The notes beneath the pieces are model-generated. The model was not told where the DNA came from. It made no database searches and was given only the letters and a program-made list of their open reading frames with translations. Position numbers and translations under genes: made by a program. From Bosea sp. BIWAKO-01 (lineage in GTDB: Bacteria; Pseudomonadota; Alphaproteobacteria; Rhizobiales; Beijerinckiaceae), in contig NZ_BCQA01000001.1 in NCBI RefSeq assembly GCF_001748145.1, positions 3,684,501 to 3,748,500 of the forward strand: a stretch of 64,000 bases of DNA, in the 5' to 3' direction. Below, one piece after another: positions 53,503 through 64,000 of the stretch (positions within the stretch are counted from its first letter, which is position 1; the number at the start of each line of letters is the position of its first letter).

Positions 53503-54423
53503 TTAGTAGGTCCAGCGCTGGGCCTTCTGGATCAGGAAGTCGCGGAATGCCTGCACCCTGGCCACCGACTTCATCTCCTCTGGATAGACCAGGTAGCTTT
53601 CGAGCTGCGGCATCTCGGTCTCGCGCATGAGCTGGACGAGGGGCGAGCCGGTCTCGATCAGATAGTCCGGTAGCACCGCGATGCCTGCGCCGCTGTCGAC
53701 TGCCCGCTTCATCGCCGTGATGTTGTTCACGGTGAGATGGATCGGGCGCGGGTTGCGCTGTTCGCGGCCCAGGGTTCCGAGCCAGTGCACGGCCGTCAGA
53801 TAGGACGGCGAGGTGCTGCCGAAGGACAGGAGCCGGTGATTGTCGAGATCCTCGTAGCTCTTCGGCTCACCGAAGCGCTTGATATAGGCCGGCGAGCCAT
53901 AGACGTGGAAATGCACGGTGAAGAGCTTGCGCTGGATCAGGTCCGGCTGCTGCGGCTGGCGCAGGCGAATTGCGATATCGGCCTCGCGCATCGAGAGGTC
54001 GAGTTCCTCATCGGTGAGGATGAGGTCGACCTTGATGTCCGGGTAGAGATCGAGGAACTCCGCCAGCCTCGGCGTCAGCCAATGGCCGCCGAGACCGCGC
54101 GTCGCGGTGACCTTCAACTCGCCCGATGGATGCTCGCGCGTCTCCGAAAGCTGGGCGCGCGTACGCTCCAGGCGCTGCGTCATCTCGCGAGCCGCGCGCC
54201 AGAGCAATTCGCCCTGCTCGGTGAGAATGAGCCCCCGTGTATGTCGGTGAAACAGCGGTGCACGTAGCTCACGCTCGAGCGCACCAATCTGCCGACTAAC
54301 GGCGGATTGACTCAAACCAAGTACGTCGCCAGCCTTGGTAAAGCTGCCGGATTCTGCGACGGTATAAAAAATCCTGATGCGGTCCCAATCCACCGCGTTT
54401 CCCCCGTTATGCGTTTCGTGCAT
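53503..54423 (-). CDS. LysR family transcriptional regulator
   Basis: 306 residues. N-terminal winged helix with IFYTVAESGSFTKAGDVLGL and SQSAVSRQIGALERELRAPL, then a LysR substrate-binding domain (LTPRLAEFLDLYPDIKVDLI; READIAIRLRQPQQPDLIQR; LPDYLIETGSPLVQLM). The start may instead be the GTG at 54393 (VDWDRIRIFYTV), which is where most relatives begin. It lies downstream of trxB on the same strand, an order I recall from many Hyphomicrobiales. A plus-strand terminator separates the two. Confidence 0.92.
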   Translation of the reverse strand: MHETHNGGNAVDWDRIRIFYTVAESGSFTKAGDVLGLSQSAVSRQIGALERELRAPLFHRHTRGLILTEQGELLWRAAREMTQRLERTRAQLSETREHPSGELKVTATRGLGGHWLTPRLAEFLDLYPDIKVDLILTDEELDLSMREADIAIRLRQPQQPDLIQRKLFTVHFHVYGSPAYIKRFGEPKSYEDLDNHRLLSFGSTSPSYLTAVHWLGTLGREQRNPRPIHLTVNNITAMKRAVDSGAGIAVLPDYLIETGSPLVQLMRETEMPQLESYLVYPEEMKSVARVQAFRDFLIQKAQRWTY

Positions 54424-54496
54424 GTTGGGGGGTAAAACGCAGGAACGTCAACGATTGCTTTGCCGACGGGGCCTCTTTTCACACTGAATCTCGTGA

Positions 54497-54532
54497 GACA
54501 ACCCATCAACAATCGTGATGGGTTGTCTTTTT
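54497..54532 (+). terminator. Plus-strand intrinsic terminator between lysR and trxB
   Basis: A 12-bp perfect stem GACAACCCATCA/TGATGGGTTGTC (54497-54508 and 54516-54527) followed by TTTTT on the plus strand only. Both flanking genes are on the minus strand, so it does not terminate either of them in the usual sense. Confidence 0.75.
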
Positions 54533-54536
54533 CGGC

Positions 54537-55502
54537 CTATTCGGCCGCTTCACGCTGTTCCGTGACGTTGGCGGCAAGCCATCTTTCGGCATCGAGCGCG
54601 GCCATGCAGCCCAGGCCCGCAGCCGTCACAGCCTGGCGGTAATGCTCATCGGTGACGTCACCTGCGGCAAAAACGCCGGGGATGTTGGTTTGCGTCGTGC
54701 CGGGCGTCACGTCGAGATACCCCGATTCACGCATGGCGAGCTGCCCGGTGAAGAGTTCGGTCGACGGCTTGTGGCCGATGGCGATGAAGACACCGTCGGT
54801 CTTCAATTCGCTCTCAGCGCCCGTCTTCAGGTTGCGGAGCTGCAGATGCGTGACTGACGGCGGTTGCGTACCGCCGCAGATCTCAGCGATCTCGCTGTCC
54901 CAGACGACTTCGACCTTGGGATGCTTGAAAAGGCGATCCTGCAACACCTTCTCGGCCCGCAGCGAATCGCGGCGATGCACCAGCGTGACCTTCGCAGCAA
55001 GGTTGGCGAGATAGAGCGCTTCCTCGACTGCGGTATTGCCGCCGCCGACGACGACCACTTCCTTGCCGCGGAAGAAAAAGCCGTCGCAGGTGGCGCAGGC
55101 CGAGACGCCAAAGCCCTGGAACGTCTGCTCCGAGGGGATACCGAGCCACTTCGCCTGGGCGCCGGTGGCCACGATCAGAGCATCGCAGCTATAGGTCGCG
55201 CCGCCATCACCCCAGAGCCGGAACGGGCGCTGTGACAGATCGACCTTCGAGATATGGTCGGAAACCATCTTGGTGCCCATGTGCTCGGCCTGGGCGCGCA
55301 TCTGCTCCATCAGCCACGGTCCCTGAACCACATCGGCAAAACCCGGATAGTTCTCGACATCGGTGGTGATCATCAGCTGGCCGCCAGGCTGGAAGCCCGA
55401 GATCATCACCGGTTCAAGCAGCGCGCGGGCCGCATAGATCGCGGCGGTATAGCCGGCGGGGCCCGAGCCGATGATCATTACGCGGGCATGGGTATGAGCC
55501 AT
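54537..55502 (-). CDS. trxB: Thioredoxin-disulfide reductase
   Basis: 321 residues. FAD-binding GSGPAGYTAAIYAARA at the N-terminus, the redox CxxC as CATC in GFGVSACATCDGFFFRGKEV, NADPH-binding VVVVGGGNTAVEEALYL, and the second FAD motif GVFAAGDVTDEHYRQAVTAA. It reduces thioredoxin with NADPH in the cytoplasm. It follows the ELM1-family gene on the same strand by 92 nt. Confidence 0.97.
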   Translation of the reverse strand: MAHTHARVMIIGSGPAGYTAAIYAARALLEPVMISGFQPGGQLMITTDVENYPGFADVVQGPWLMEQMRAQAEHMGTKMVSDHISKVDLSQRPFRLWGDGGATYSCDALIVATGAQAKWLGIPSEQTFQGFGVSACATCDGFFFRGKEVVVVGGGNTAVEEALYLANLAAKVTLVHRRDSLRAEKVLQDRLFKHPKVEVVWDSEIAEICGGTQPPSVTHLQLRNLKTGAESELKTDGVFIAIGHKPSTELFTGQLAMRESGYLDVTPGTTQTNIPGVFAAGDVTDEHYRQAVTAAGLGCMAALDAERWLAANVTEQREAAE

Positions 55503-55594
55503 GGTTTCGGTCCTTTTCGCGCAGCGTGGCGCTGCGTCCTCGTTCCGTCAGATACGGTCTCGCGCGGCGGACGCAAGCCCAGGCCCGCTCACGC

Positions 55595-56578
55595 TCAGGC
55601 GAGGCCGAGTTCGGCGCGGTGCCGCAACCAGCCCTGGCGCACCGCTTCCGCGATGACGCCGGTGGAGTCTATGGGGTCATAGCGGGTGCCATCAAGCCGT
55701 CCCTCGAAATGATGCACAACGCCTTGCCGCTTCAGCGCCTCGATGAAGCGAGCGAACTTGCTGTGGCCGCCATGCGGCTCGAAGACGAGGAGGGGGGCGC
55801 CGGTCGCTGCAGCCTCGCCGACGATATTGGTCGAGTCGGCGGTGACGACCACGGTATCGGCATTGGCGAGCAGCGGCACATAGGGATTGGCGCCCGTGCC
55901 ATCCCACCACCAGCCGCCGTGGCGTGCGAAGACCTCGGCAATGGCCTTGTCGAGGGCATCCGGCGTACGTCGCGAGCGCGAGCCCATCAGTGCCACGCCC
56001 GAGCCCGCGAGCGCATCGAGTGCGTTCGCAAATCGGACGATGTCATCGGGCTGGAAGGTGTGATGCCGGCTGTCGCCACCGACCATGACCGCAGCGCGCG
56101 GTCGGGGCAGGGCGGCGATGGCTGGCGGCGGGCTCTGCCTGGCCTGGGCGAGCCGGCCCGGGGAAAGCCGGTGCGGCGATGTCACGGTGACGAGCACGTT
56201 GGGGCCACGCAGGCGATCATGCTCGGAGACCCAGATCAGATCGGCTGCTCCAGCTCCGATCCTCGGATCCTTGAGAAAGACGGTGAAGGTCTTGCCCTTC
56301 GAGGCCTTCTTGACCGCTCGCAAATAGGCGGCGGCGCGCCGGCCCGAAGCGACGACGATATCGGGGAAGGGCGGGCGGATCGGGCTTTGAGCCCTGTGAG
56401 GGGCCTCGCGCGGATCGATCGGCCCGCGGGGCATCAGCCAGCTCCAGGGGCGACCCGGGGCGACGTGCCGGATCTCTGGGGTGATGCCGAGCCGTTCGGC
56501 GACGCCAAGGCACTGTATCTCGTCGCCAGCCTTGCCGTCGGTGAGGACCCAGATCGTCGGGATCGGTTCAACTGACAA
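55595..56578 (-). CDS. Mitochondrial fission ELM1 family protein (DUF1022)
   Basis: 327 residues. Family blocks: IWVLTDGKAGDEIQCLGVAE at the start, PDIVVASGRRAAAYLRAVKK, FLKDPRIGAGAADLIWVSEH, RAAVMVGGDSRHHTFQPDDI, NPYVPLLANADTVVVTADST, NIVGEAAATGAPLLVFEPHG. The fold is GT-B glycosyltransferase-like. The name comes from a plant homologue in organelle fission; the bacterial function is unknown and may concern envelope glycan chemistry. Divergent from an Lrp gene, upstream of trxB. Confidence 0.9.
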   Translation of the reverse strand: MSVEPIPTIWVLTDGKAGDEIQCLGVAERLGITPEIRHVAPGRPWSWLMPRGPIDPREAPHRAQSPIRPPFPDIVVASGRRAAAYLRAVKKASKGKTFTVFLKDPRIGAGAADLIWVSEHDRLRGPNVLVTVTSPHRLSPGRLAQARQSPPPAIAALPRPRAAVMVGGDSRHHTFQPDDIVRFANALDALAGSGVALMGSRSRRTPDALDKAIAEVFARHGGWWWDGTGANPYVPLLANADTVVVTADSTNIVGEAAATGAPLLVFEPHGGHSKFARFIEALKRQGVVHHFEGRLDGTRYDPIDSTGVIAEAVRQGWLRHRAELGLA

Positions 56579-56664
56579 ACGCAGGCTCCGCGGCAGTGGT
56601 CGGGATGCCTTGTATCGCGTGGGAGCTGCGTCTACACCAGCGCGACTTTGCCCTGGGGATCTTT

Positions 56665-57129
56665 GTGCGTTCCAAACTCGACGAAATCGATCAGCGTATC
56701 CTGCGCGAATTACAGGCCGACGGGCGCATGACCAATGTCGAGTTGGCGAGCCGGGTCGGCATCTCGCCGCCGCCCTGCCTCCGGCGTGTCCGGGCTCTCG
56801 AGGAGGCGGGGCTGATCACCGGCTATCGGGCGCAGCTCGATGAGCGCAAGCTCGGGATCGAGGTTGTCTGTTTCGCCTTCGTGCATCTCGCCAGCCAGGC
56901 CGAGGCCGATCTCGCGACATTTCAGGAGCGCATCCGAAATTGGGGTGCCGTGCGCGAGTGCTGGACGCTCTCGGGCGATATCGATTTCATCCTGAAATGT
57001 GTGGCGCCTGACCTGAAGGCCTTTCAGGATTTCGTCGGGGAACTGACAGCTCTGCCGAATGTCCGCAATGTGCGCACGGCCCTGGCGCTTGATCGCGTCA
57101 AGGATGAGCCGATCGTACCGTTCAGCTAG
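56665..57129 (+). CDS. Lrp/AsnC family transcriptional regulator
   Basis: 154 residues. AsnC-type helix-turn-helix (LDEIDQRILRELQADGRMTN, then VELASRVGISPPPCLRRVRA) and a C-terminal RAM ligand-binding domain (LGIEVVCFAFVHLASQAEA; VRECWTLSGDIDFILKCVAP). The start is the GTG at 56665, with GGGGAT upstream. It is divergent from the ELM1-family gene and 11 nt upstream of a GNAT gene, which it may regulate in response to an amino acid. Confidence 0.92.
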   Translation: MRSKLDEIDQRILRELQADGRMTNVELASRVGISPPPCLRRVRALEEAGLITGYRAQLDERKLGIEVVCFAFVHLASQAEADLATFQERIRNWGAVRECWTLSGDIDFILKCVAPDLKAFQDFVGELTALPNVRNVRTALALDRVKDEPIVPFS

Positions 57130-57140
57130 CGAGTGCCGGG

Positions 57141-57602
57141 ATGCCGGTCGTGATCCGCAAGGCGGGCATCGAACATCTGCCTTCCATTCTGACACTCCAT
57201 GCGCAGTTGAATCCTGATGATCCGATCCCGGATGCCGAAATGGCGGTTGCGGCCTGGCACAGAATCCTGGGCAGCAGCCTGATCACAGTGCACATCGCCG
57301 AGCTGGACGGCGCTGCCATCGCGAGTTGCGTGGTCGTGATCGTGCCCAATCTCACTCGGAATCTCAGGCCCTTCGCGCTGATCGAAAATGTCGTCGCCGA
57401 TGCGCGGTTTCGGGGCCAGGGGCTTGGAAAGCGGGTGATCGGCGCGGCCATCGAACAGGCCTGGTCGGCAGGATGCTACAAGGTCATGCTTCAGACCGGC
57501 CGCAAGGATGCGGCGGTGCACGGCTTCTACGAATCCTGCGGTTTCTCGCGCGGCAAGGCCGCCTTCGAGATCAGGCCGCCCGCGGCTCATTCCCCGATAT
57601 AG
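57141..57602 (+). CDS. GNAT family N-acetyltransferase
   Basis: 153 residues. Acetyl-CoA site in IENVVADARFRGQGLGKRVI (RGQGLG), followed by VMLQTGRKDAAVHGFYESCG. The N-terminus (VVIRKAGIEHLPSILTLHAQ) fits the Acetyltransf_1 group. It is co-transcribed with the Lrp regulator (11-nt gap). Its last 16 nt overlap the end of the convergent secreted-protein gene. The substrate is unknown; an amino acid or a small amine would fit the Lrp context. Confidence 0.88.
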   Translation: MPVVIRKAGIEHLPSILTLHAQLNPDDPIPDAEMAVAAWHRILGSSLITVHIAELDGAAIASCVVVIVPNLTRNLRPFALIENVVADARFRGQGLGKRVIGAAIEQAWSAGCYKVMLQTGRKDAAVHGFYESCGFSRGKAAFEIRPPAAHSPI

Positions 57603-58048
57603 CGTCTGATCCACGCGGCGTTGGTCCGGACCAAGGCGGCGAGCCGGCGGGCATCGAAGCCCGGTTGGAACCAGGCGCCGCCGGATGAGGCGGGCGAAGA
57701 CGAAACGATCGGGTAGCTCGCCAGGACCCGGCCGTCGGCGCCGATCACCCGGGCTTCGGATTCCATCCCGTCCGTGGTGCCGCCGGTTTCTTCCGCGTCG
57801 CCGCCTGAATAGCTCGGCATGTTGATGCGAAGCACCGAGACGACGAGGGTGGAGCCCGCCCGGCCAGTGCCGGCAAGCTCGCGCTCCAGCTCTGCCTTCA
57901 CAAGGGTGGCGTTGGGGCCCCAGCCCTGTTGAACGAGACGGGAAACATCGACGCGCACACCGCCCGTCGCGGCCTGGATCGGAACATCGGTGAACACAGC
58001 AGCGGTCCCGCCGAGCGCGGCGGCCAATAGGGCGCGACGATCCAGCAT
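57587..58048 (-). CDS. Exported hypothetical protein, tandem paralogue B
   Basis: 153 residues. Signal sequence with RR (MLDRRALLAAALGGTAAVFT). The mature part shares with the neighbouring gene the core GVRVDVSRLVQQGWGPNATL, the ERELAG helix, VSVLRINMPSYSGG, GADGRVLASYPIVSS and RTNAAWIRRYIGE. So the two genes are an ancient tandem duplication. It lacks the neighbour's glycine-rich insert and has an acidic GDAEETGGTTDG loop there. Family and function unknown. Its 3' end overlaps the GNAT gene by 16 nt. Confidence 0.8.
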   Translation of the reverse strand: MLDRRALLAAALGGTAAVFTDVPIQAATGGVRVDVSRLVQQGWGPNATLVKAELERELAGTGRAGSTLVVSVLRINMPSYSGGDAEETGGTTDGMESEARVIGADGRVLASYPIVSSSPASSGGAWFQPGFDARRLAALVRTNAAWIRRYIGE

Positions 58049-58174
58049 GGCTCTCTCCTGTCAGACAGGGGTGCTGCGCTGCATTCCGCAGCGACGCAAC
58101 TGAGGCTGAGAACTACGCCGCCGCCTGACTTGGCGCCATATGCGGCAACGACAATGCCGACCTTGTGAACGGTC

Positions 58175-58690
58175 TCAACCGGCGACGTAGCGCCGGATCC
58201 AGGCCACGTTGTTCTGGATCAGGCTGACAATGCGGCGCTGATCGATATCCTGCAGATACCAAGGGCCGGAATAGCTGGCGGAAATCGTCGAGAGCACCGG
58301 ATAGGATGCAAGCACGCGATTGCCTGCACCAACCAGAAACGCCTCGCTGTCGAGATTGTCATTGCTCGAGCCGCCGCCGCCGCCCCAGCGGCCACCGCCG
58401 CCGCCGCCGCCAGCGTAACTCGTCAGGAAAATGCCGCGGACCCTGACGACGAGAACCGGGGCGCCGCGCTGGATGGCGCCGGCAAAGGCGGTCCGAAGTT
58501 CCCGTTCCATCCCGGCCTTGATCGCATCGGCATTGGGCCCCCAGCCTTGCTCGACGAGGCGGGAGACATCGACACGGATGCCGCCGATCGGCCCTTGCGG
58601 CTGGGCAAGGGCAGATGCAGCTCCGAGCGGCGACAACGCGAGCGCAGTGGCCGCCAATGATGACATGAGAAACGCGCGACGACTGGTCAT
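58175..58690 (-). CDS. Exported hypothetical protein, tandem paralogue A
   Basis: 171 residues from the ATG at 58690, which begins a twin-arginine signal (MTSRRAFLMSSLAATALALS, cleavage near ALAQ). It has the same core as paralogue B: GIRVDVSRLVEQGWGPNADA, MERELRTAFAG, RVRGIFLTSYAGG, GAGNRVLASYPVLS and QNNVAWIRRYVAG. The equivalent of B's acidic loop is a pure glycine tract (GGGGGGRWGGGGG, about 58375-58415). The gene is 126 nt upstream of B on the same strand. Function unknown; probably periplasmic. Confidence 0.8.
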   Translation of the reverse strand: MTSRRAFLMSSLAATALALSPLGAASALAQPQGPIGGIRVDVSRLVEQGWGPNADAIKAGMERELRTAFAGAIQRGAPVLVVRVRGIFLTSYAGGGGGGGRWGGGGGSSNDNLDSEAFLVGAGNRVLASYPVLSTISASYSGPWYLQDIDQRRIVSLIQNNVAWIRRYVAG

Positions 58691-58766
58691 GACAGTATCT
58701 CCCGATGCCGATGCATCACCGACGAGATAATCGTCCGGGGACGACAATTCTATGCCCCCGGAAGCC

Positions 58767-59240
58767 TCAGCGGAAGCTGACGCTCACGACTTCGTAGGAC
58801 TTGCCGCCGCCCGGCGTATTGACCTGCACGGAATCGCCGACCTTCTTGCCGATCAGAGCGCGCGCGATCGGCGAGCCGATCGAGACCTTGCCGGAACGGA
58901 CATCGGATTCCGGCTCGCCGACGATCTGATAGATCTTGGCTTCCTCGGTGTCGTCGTCGATCAGTTGGACGGTCGCGCCGAATTTGATCGTGTCGCCACC
59001 GAGCTTGGTGACATCGATGATGTCTGCCCGCCCGATCAGCGATTCGAGCTCCAGGATTCTGCCTTCATTGAGGGACTGTGCCTCCTTGGCCGCATGATAC
59101 TCGGCATTCTCGGAGAGGTCGCCAAGTGCGCGCGCTTCCGATATCGCAGCGATGATGCGTTGACGTTCGACCTGCTGGCGTTGCTTCAGCTCGACCTCGA
59201 GGGCGGCAAATCCGCCCACCGTCATAGGAACCTTATCCAT
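58767..59240 (-). CDS. greA: Transcription elongation factor GreA
   Basis: 157 residues, standard length. N-terminal coiled coil ([40 protein letters not shown] with the acidic tip DLSENAEY) and C-terminal FKBP-like domain ([35 protein letters not shown] block; [15 protein letters not shown]). It rescues backtracked RNA polymerase by stimulating transcript cleavage. It lies downstream of carB on the same strand after a 102-nt gap. Confidence 0.98.
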   Translation of the reverse strand: MDKVPMTVGGFAALEVELKQRQQVERQRIIAAISEARALGDLSENAEYHAAKEAQSLNEGRILELESLIGRADIIDVTKLGGDTIKFGATVQLIDDDTEEAKIYQIVGEPESDVRSGKVSIGSPIARALIGKKVGDSVQVNTPGGGKSYEVVSVSFR

Positions 59241-59342
59241 CTTCTCGTCCCAATTCCGAAAGCCAGAACCCGCCGGCCGCGTCCCCCGCGGCCTGCGTTC
59301 AGCTTCCGATCGTTTTCAGAACTGCTTCGGCCGCGCGGCCGT

Positions 59343-62675
<3,333 letters not shown>

Positions 62676-62822
62676 GGGTCCGGCCAGTGCTTGTGCGGGC
62701 GCGCGCCTGACGGATCCCCGTCCGCGAGGAAAGGGGAGTCAGCGAGCGCCTGAATGAATGCTAGGCGCTCGCTATAGAGGGAGGTTGCCGCGGAAGGAAG
62801 GGAAAAGCGCGCTTACCCCTCT

Positions 62823-64000
62823 TCAACGCACAGACGTCGCCACGGGGGCCCTGCCGATTTCCAGTTCGCGGCGCGTGGTCCGGCGTCGCCGGATGGAGAT
62901 CCAAAGCAGGGTAAGTGCACCGATCTCGCAAATCGCGCCGACGAAACCGAGTTGCCATGAGGCGCCGTGGCGCAGCGTCTGCTGGCCCAATGCCGAGCCG
63001 GCGGCGATGCCGATATAGAGCGCGGACGCATTGAGCGAGAGCGCGACGACGGTCGCGTCTGGCGCCATCGCCGCGAGCCGCGACATCTGCGAGGGGTGGC
63101 CGGCCCAGCCGGCCATGCTCCAAACGAAGAGGATCGCCGGAGCGACGAAGATGGCCGCCGCGGGGGGCAGCGTGATCGCCATGAGCGAGGCGGAGGCGAG
63201 CGCCAGTGCGAGCACCGTGAGGACGAGGGCGAGGGTGCGCTCCGGGCCGAAGCGGTCGCTCGCCATTCCGCCTGCCTGGTTGCCGATGGCCGAACCGATG
63301 CCGGAGACGATGAGGGCGGCGCTGAGCCAGGGGCCGCTGATGCCGGCATGGGTGGCGAGGAAGGGCGCGACATAGGTGTAGAGTGTGAAGGCGCCGGTGG
63401 TCCAAAGCGCAGTGGTGCCGAGCGCCAGCAGCACATCGGTGCGGCGTGCGACCTGCAGGCGCTCGCTGAGCGAGTTGGTGCCGCGGGGCAAGTTGTCCGG
63501 CAGGTTCAGGAGCAGCCCGGCCACGGCGAAGGCGCCAATGAACGCGACCAAAAGGAAGGCGAGATGCCAGCCGCCATAGGAGGTGATGGCGGTGCCGAGC
63601 GGGACGCCGAGAATCAGTGAAACCGTCATGCCGCCGGTGACAAGCGCAATAGCCCGGCCGCGCCGCTCCGCCGAGACCAGCGCGACCGCCACCGCGTTGG
63701 CCGACGGCATGAAGACGCCGGCCGCAAGCGCCATGACGATGCGCGCGACCATCAGCCAGGCGAAGCCTGTGGCGAAGGCGGCAAACAGATTGGCAACGGC
63801 GAAGACGCTGAGCGACCCGGCGAGGATCATCCGGCGGTCGATGTCGCCCAGCAGGGTGGAAAGGACTGGCGAGCCCAACGCATAGGCGACGGCGAAGATC
63901 GAGATCAGCAAGCCGGCAGTATCGATCGAGGTGCCGAAGGCGGCCGCCAGATTCGGCAGGATGCCAGTGATCATCAGGCTTCCCGTGCCGATGACGAAGG
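62823..64000 (-). CDS. MFS transporter, 5'-truncated by window edge
   Basis: The frame remains open to the window end (an upstream FVIGTGSL block precedes the internal ATG at 63974), so the true start lies beyond 64000. At least eleven hydrophobic helices are visible. The MFS motif A-like loop STLLGDIDRRMILAGSLSVF, RIVMALAAGVFMPSANAVAV and GGMTVSLILGVPLGT match the DHA1 drug/arabinose-efflux group (AraJ/YdhP-like). It probably exports a drug or sugar with proton antiport. It is 147 nt downstream of nothing else and ends before the carB start region. Confidence 0.9.
   Translation of the reverse strand, partial: FVIGTGSLMITGILPNLAAAFGTSIDTAGLLISIFAVAYALGSPVLSTLLGDIDRRMILAGSLSVFAVANLFAAFATGFAWLMVARIVMALAAGVFMPSANAVAVALVSAERRGRAIALVTGGMTVSLILGVPLGTAITSYGGWHLAFLLVAFIGAFAVAGLLLNLPDNLPRGTNSLSERLQVARRTDVLLALGTTALWTTGAFTLYTYVAPFLATHAGISGPWLSAALIVSGIGSAIGNQAGGMASDRFGPERTLALVLTVLALALASASLMAITLPPAAAIFVAPAILFVWSMAGWAGHPSQMSRLAAMAPDATVVALSLNASALYIGIAAGSALGQQTLRHGASWQLGFVGAICEIGALTLLWISIRRRRTTRRELEIGRAPVATSVR

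Overview
The window is GC-rich, densely coded chromosome from an alphaproteobacterium. Gene content (ffh-rpsP-rimM-trmD order, carB next to greA, LysR next to trxB, ELM1-family protein, DUF1800/DUF1501 pair, SigK/RskA-type ECF unit, many LysE exporters and Bug-type binding proteins) points to Hyphomicrobiales. A Bosea-like genus is my best guess, from recall only. I see no insertion sequence, prophage, CRISPR array, tRNA or rRNA gene. Both ends cut genes: a chemoreceptor on the left and an MFS transporter on the right.

Layout. 1-2.8 kb: chemoreceptor C-terminus and a RecD-like helicase. 2.8-5.1 kb: ECF sigma factor and anti-sigma factor, divergent from a secreted DUF4394 protein; two promoter-like elements with the same architecture face opposite ways in the gap. 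5.3-8.0 kb: DUF1800/DUF1501 pair. 8.0-11.7 kb (minus): leuC, a small membrane protein, a zincin, a LysE exporter and leuD in one probable unit. 11.8-20 kb: rplS, a small membrane protein, an SDR, a monooxygenase-like protein, an EF-G paralogue, fadD and a sulfite-oxidase-family protein. 20-26.9 kb: mtaB-dapF, a secreted GyrI-like protein, an MBL-fold hydrolase, a methyltransferase, a second LysE exporter, and two secreted proteins.

27-31.7 kb (plus): ffh, GNAT, rpsP, rimM, HAD, trmD. This is the SRP/ribosome-maturation operon carrying two extra enzymes whose start codons overlap the preceding genes. 31.7-44.6 kb: rhodanese, aspartate aminotransferase, transglutaminase-like protein, a run of very small minus-strand genes (34.4-35.9 kb), YaiI, a crotonase, a Bug-type binding protein, a COG4091 dehydrogenase, a PQQ-type sugar dehydrogenase, a methyltransferase, an internally deleted DUF486 protein, a SemiSWEET, a lytic transglycosylase and RidA. 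44.7-48.2 kb (minus): thiBPQ thiamine transporter under a clear TPP riboswitch.

48.3-64 kb: orphan peptide-type binding protein, leuB (about 40 kb from leuCD), msrP without an adjacent msrQ, ogt, LysR regulator, trxB, ELM1-family protein, Lrp regulator with a GNAT, two tandem secreted paralogues, greA, carB and the MFS transporter. Most of this is core metabolism. I did not find a clearly new multi-gene system. The most distinctive items are the mirrored ECF promoters, the leu operon with an embedded exporter, the EF-G paralogue lacking the G3 histidine, the deleted DUF486 gene, two possible unannotated RNAs marked by unexplained terminators, and several genes under 62 codons.
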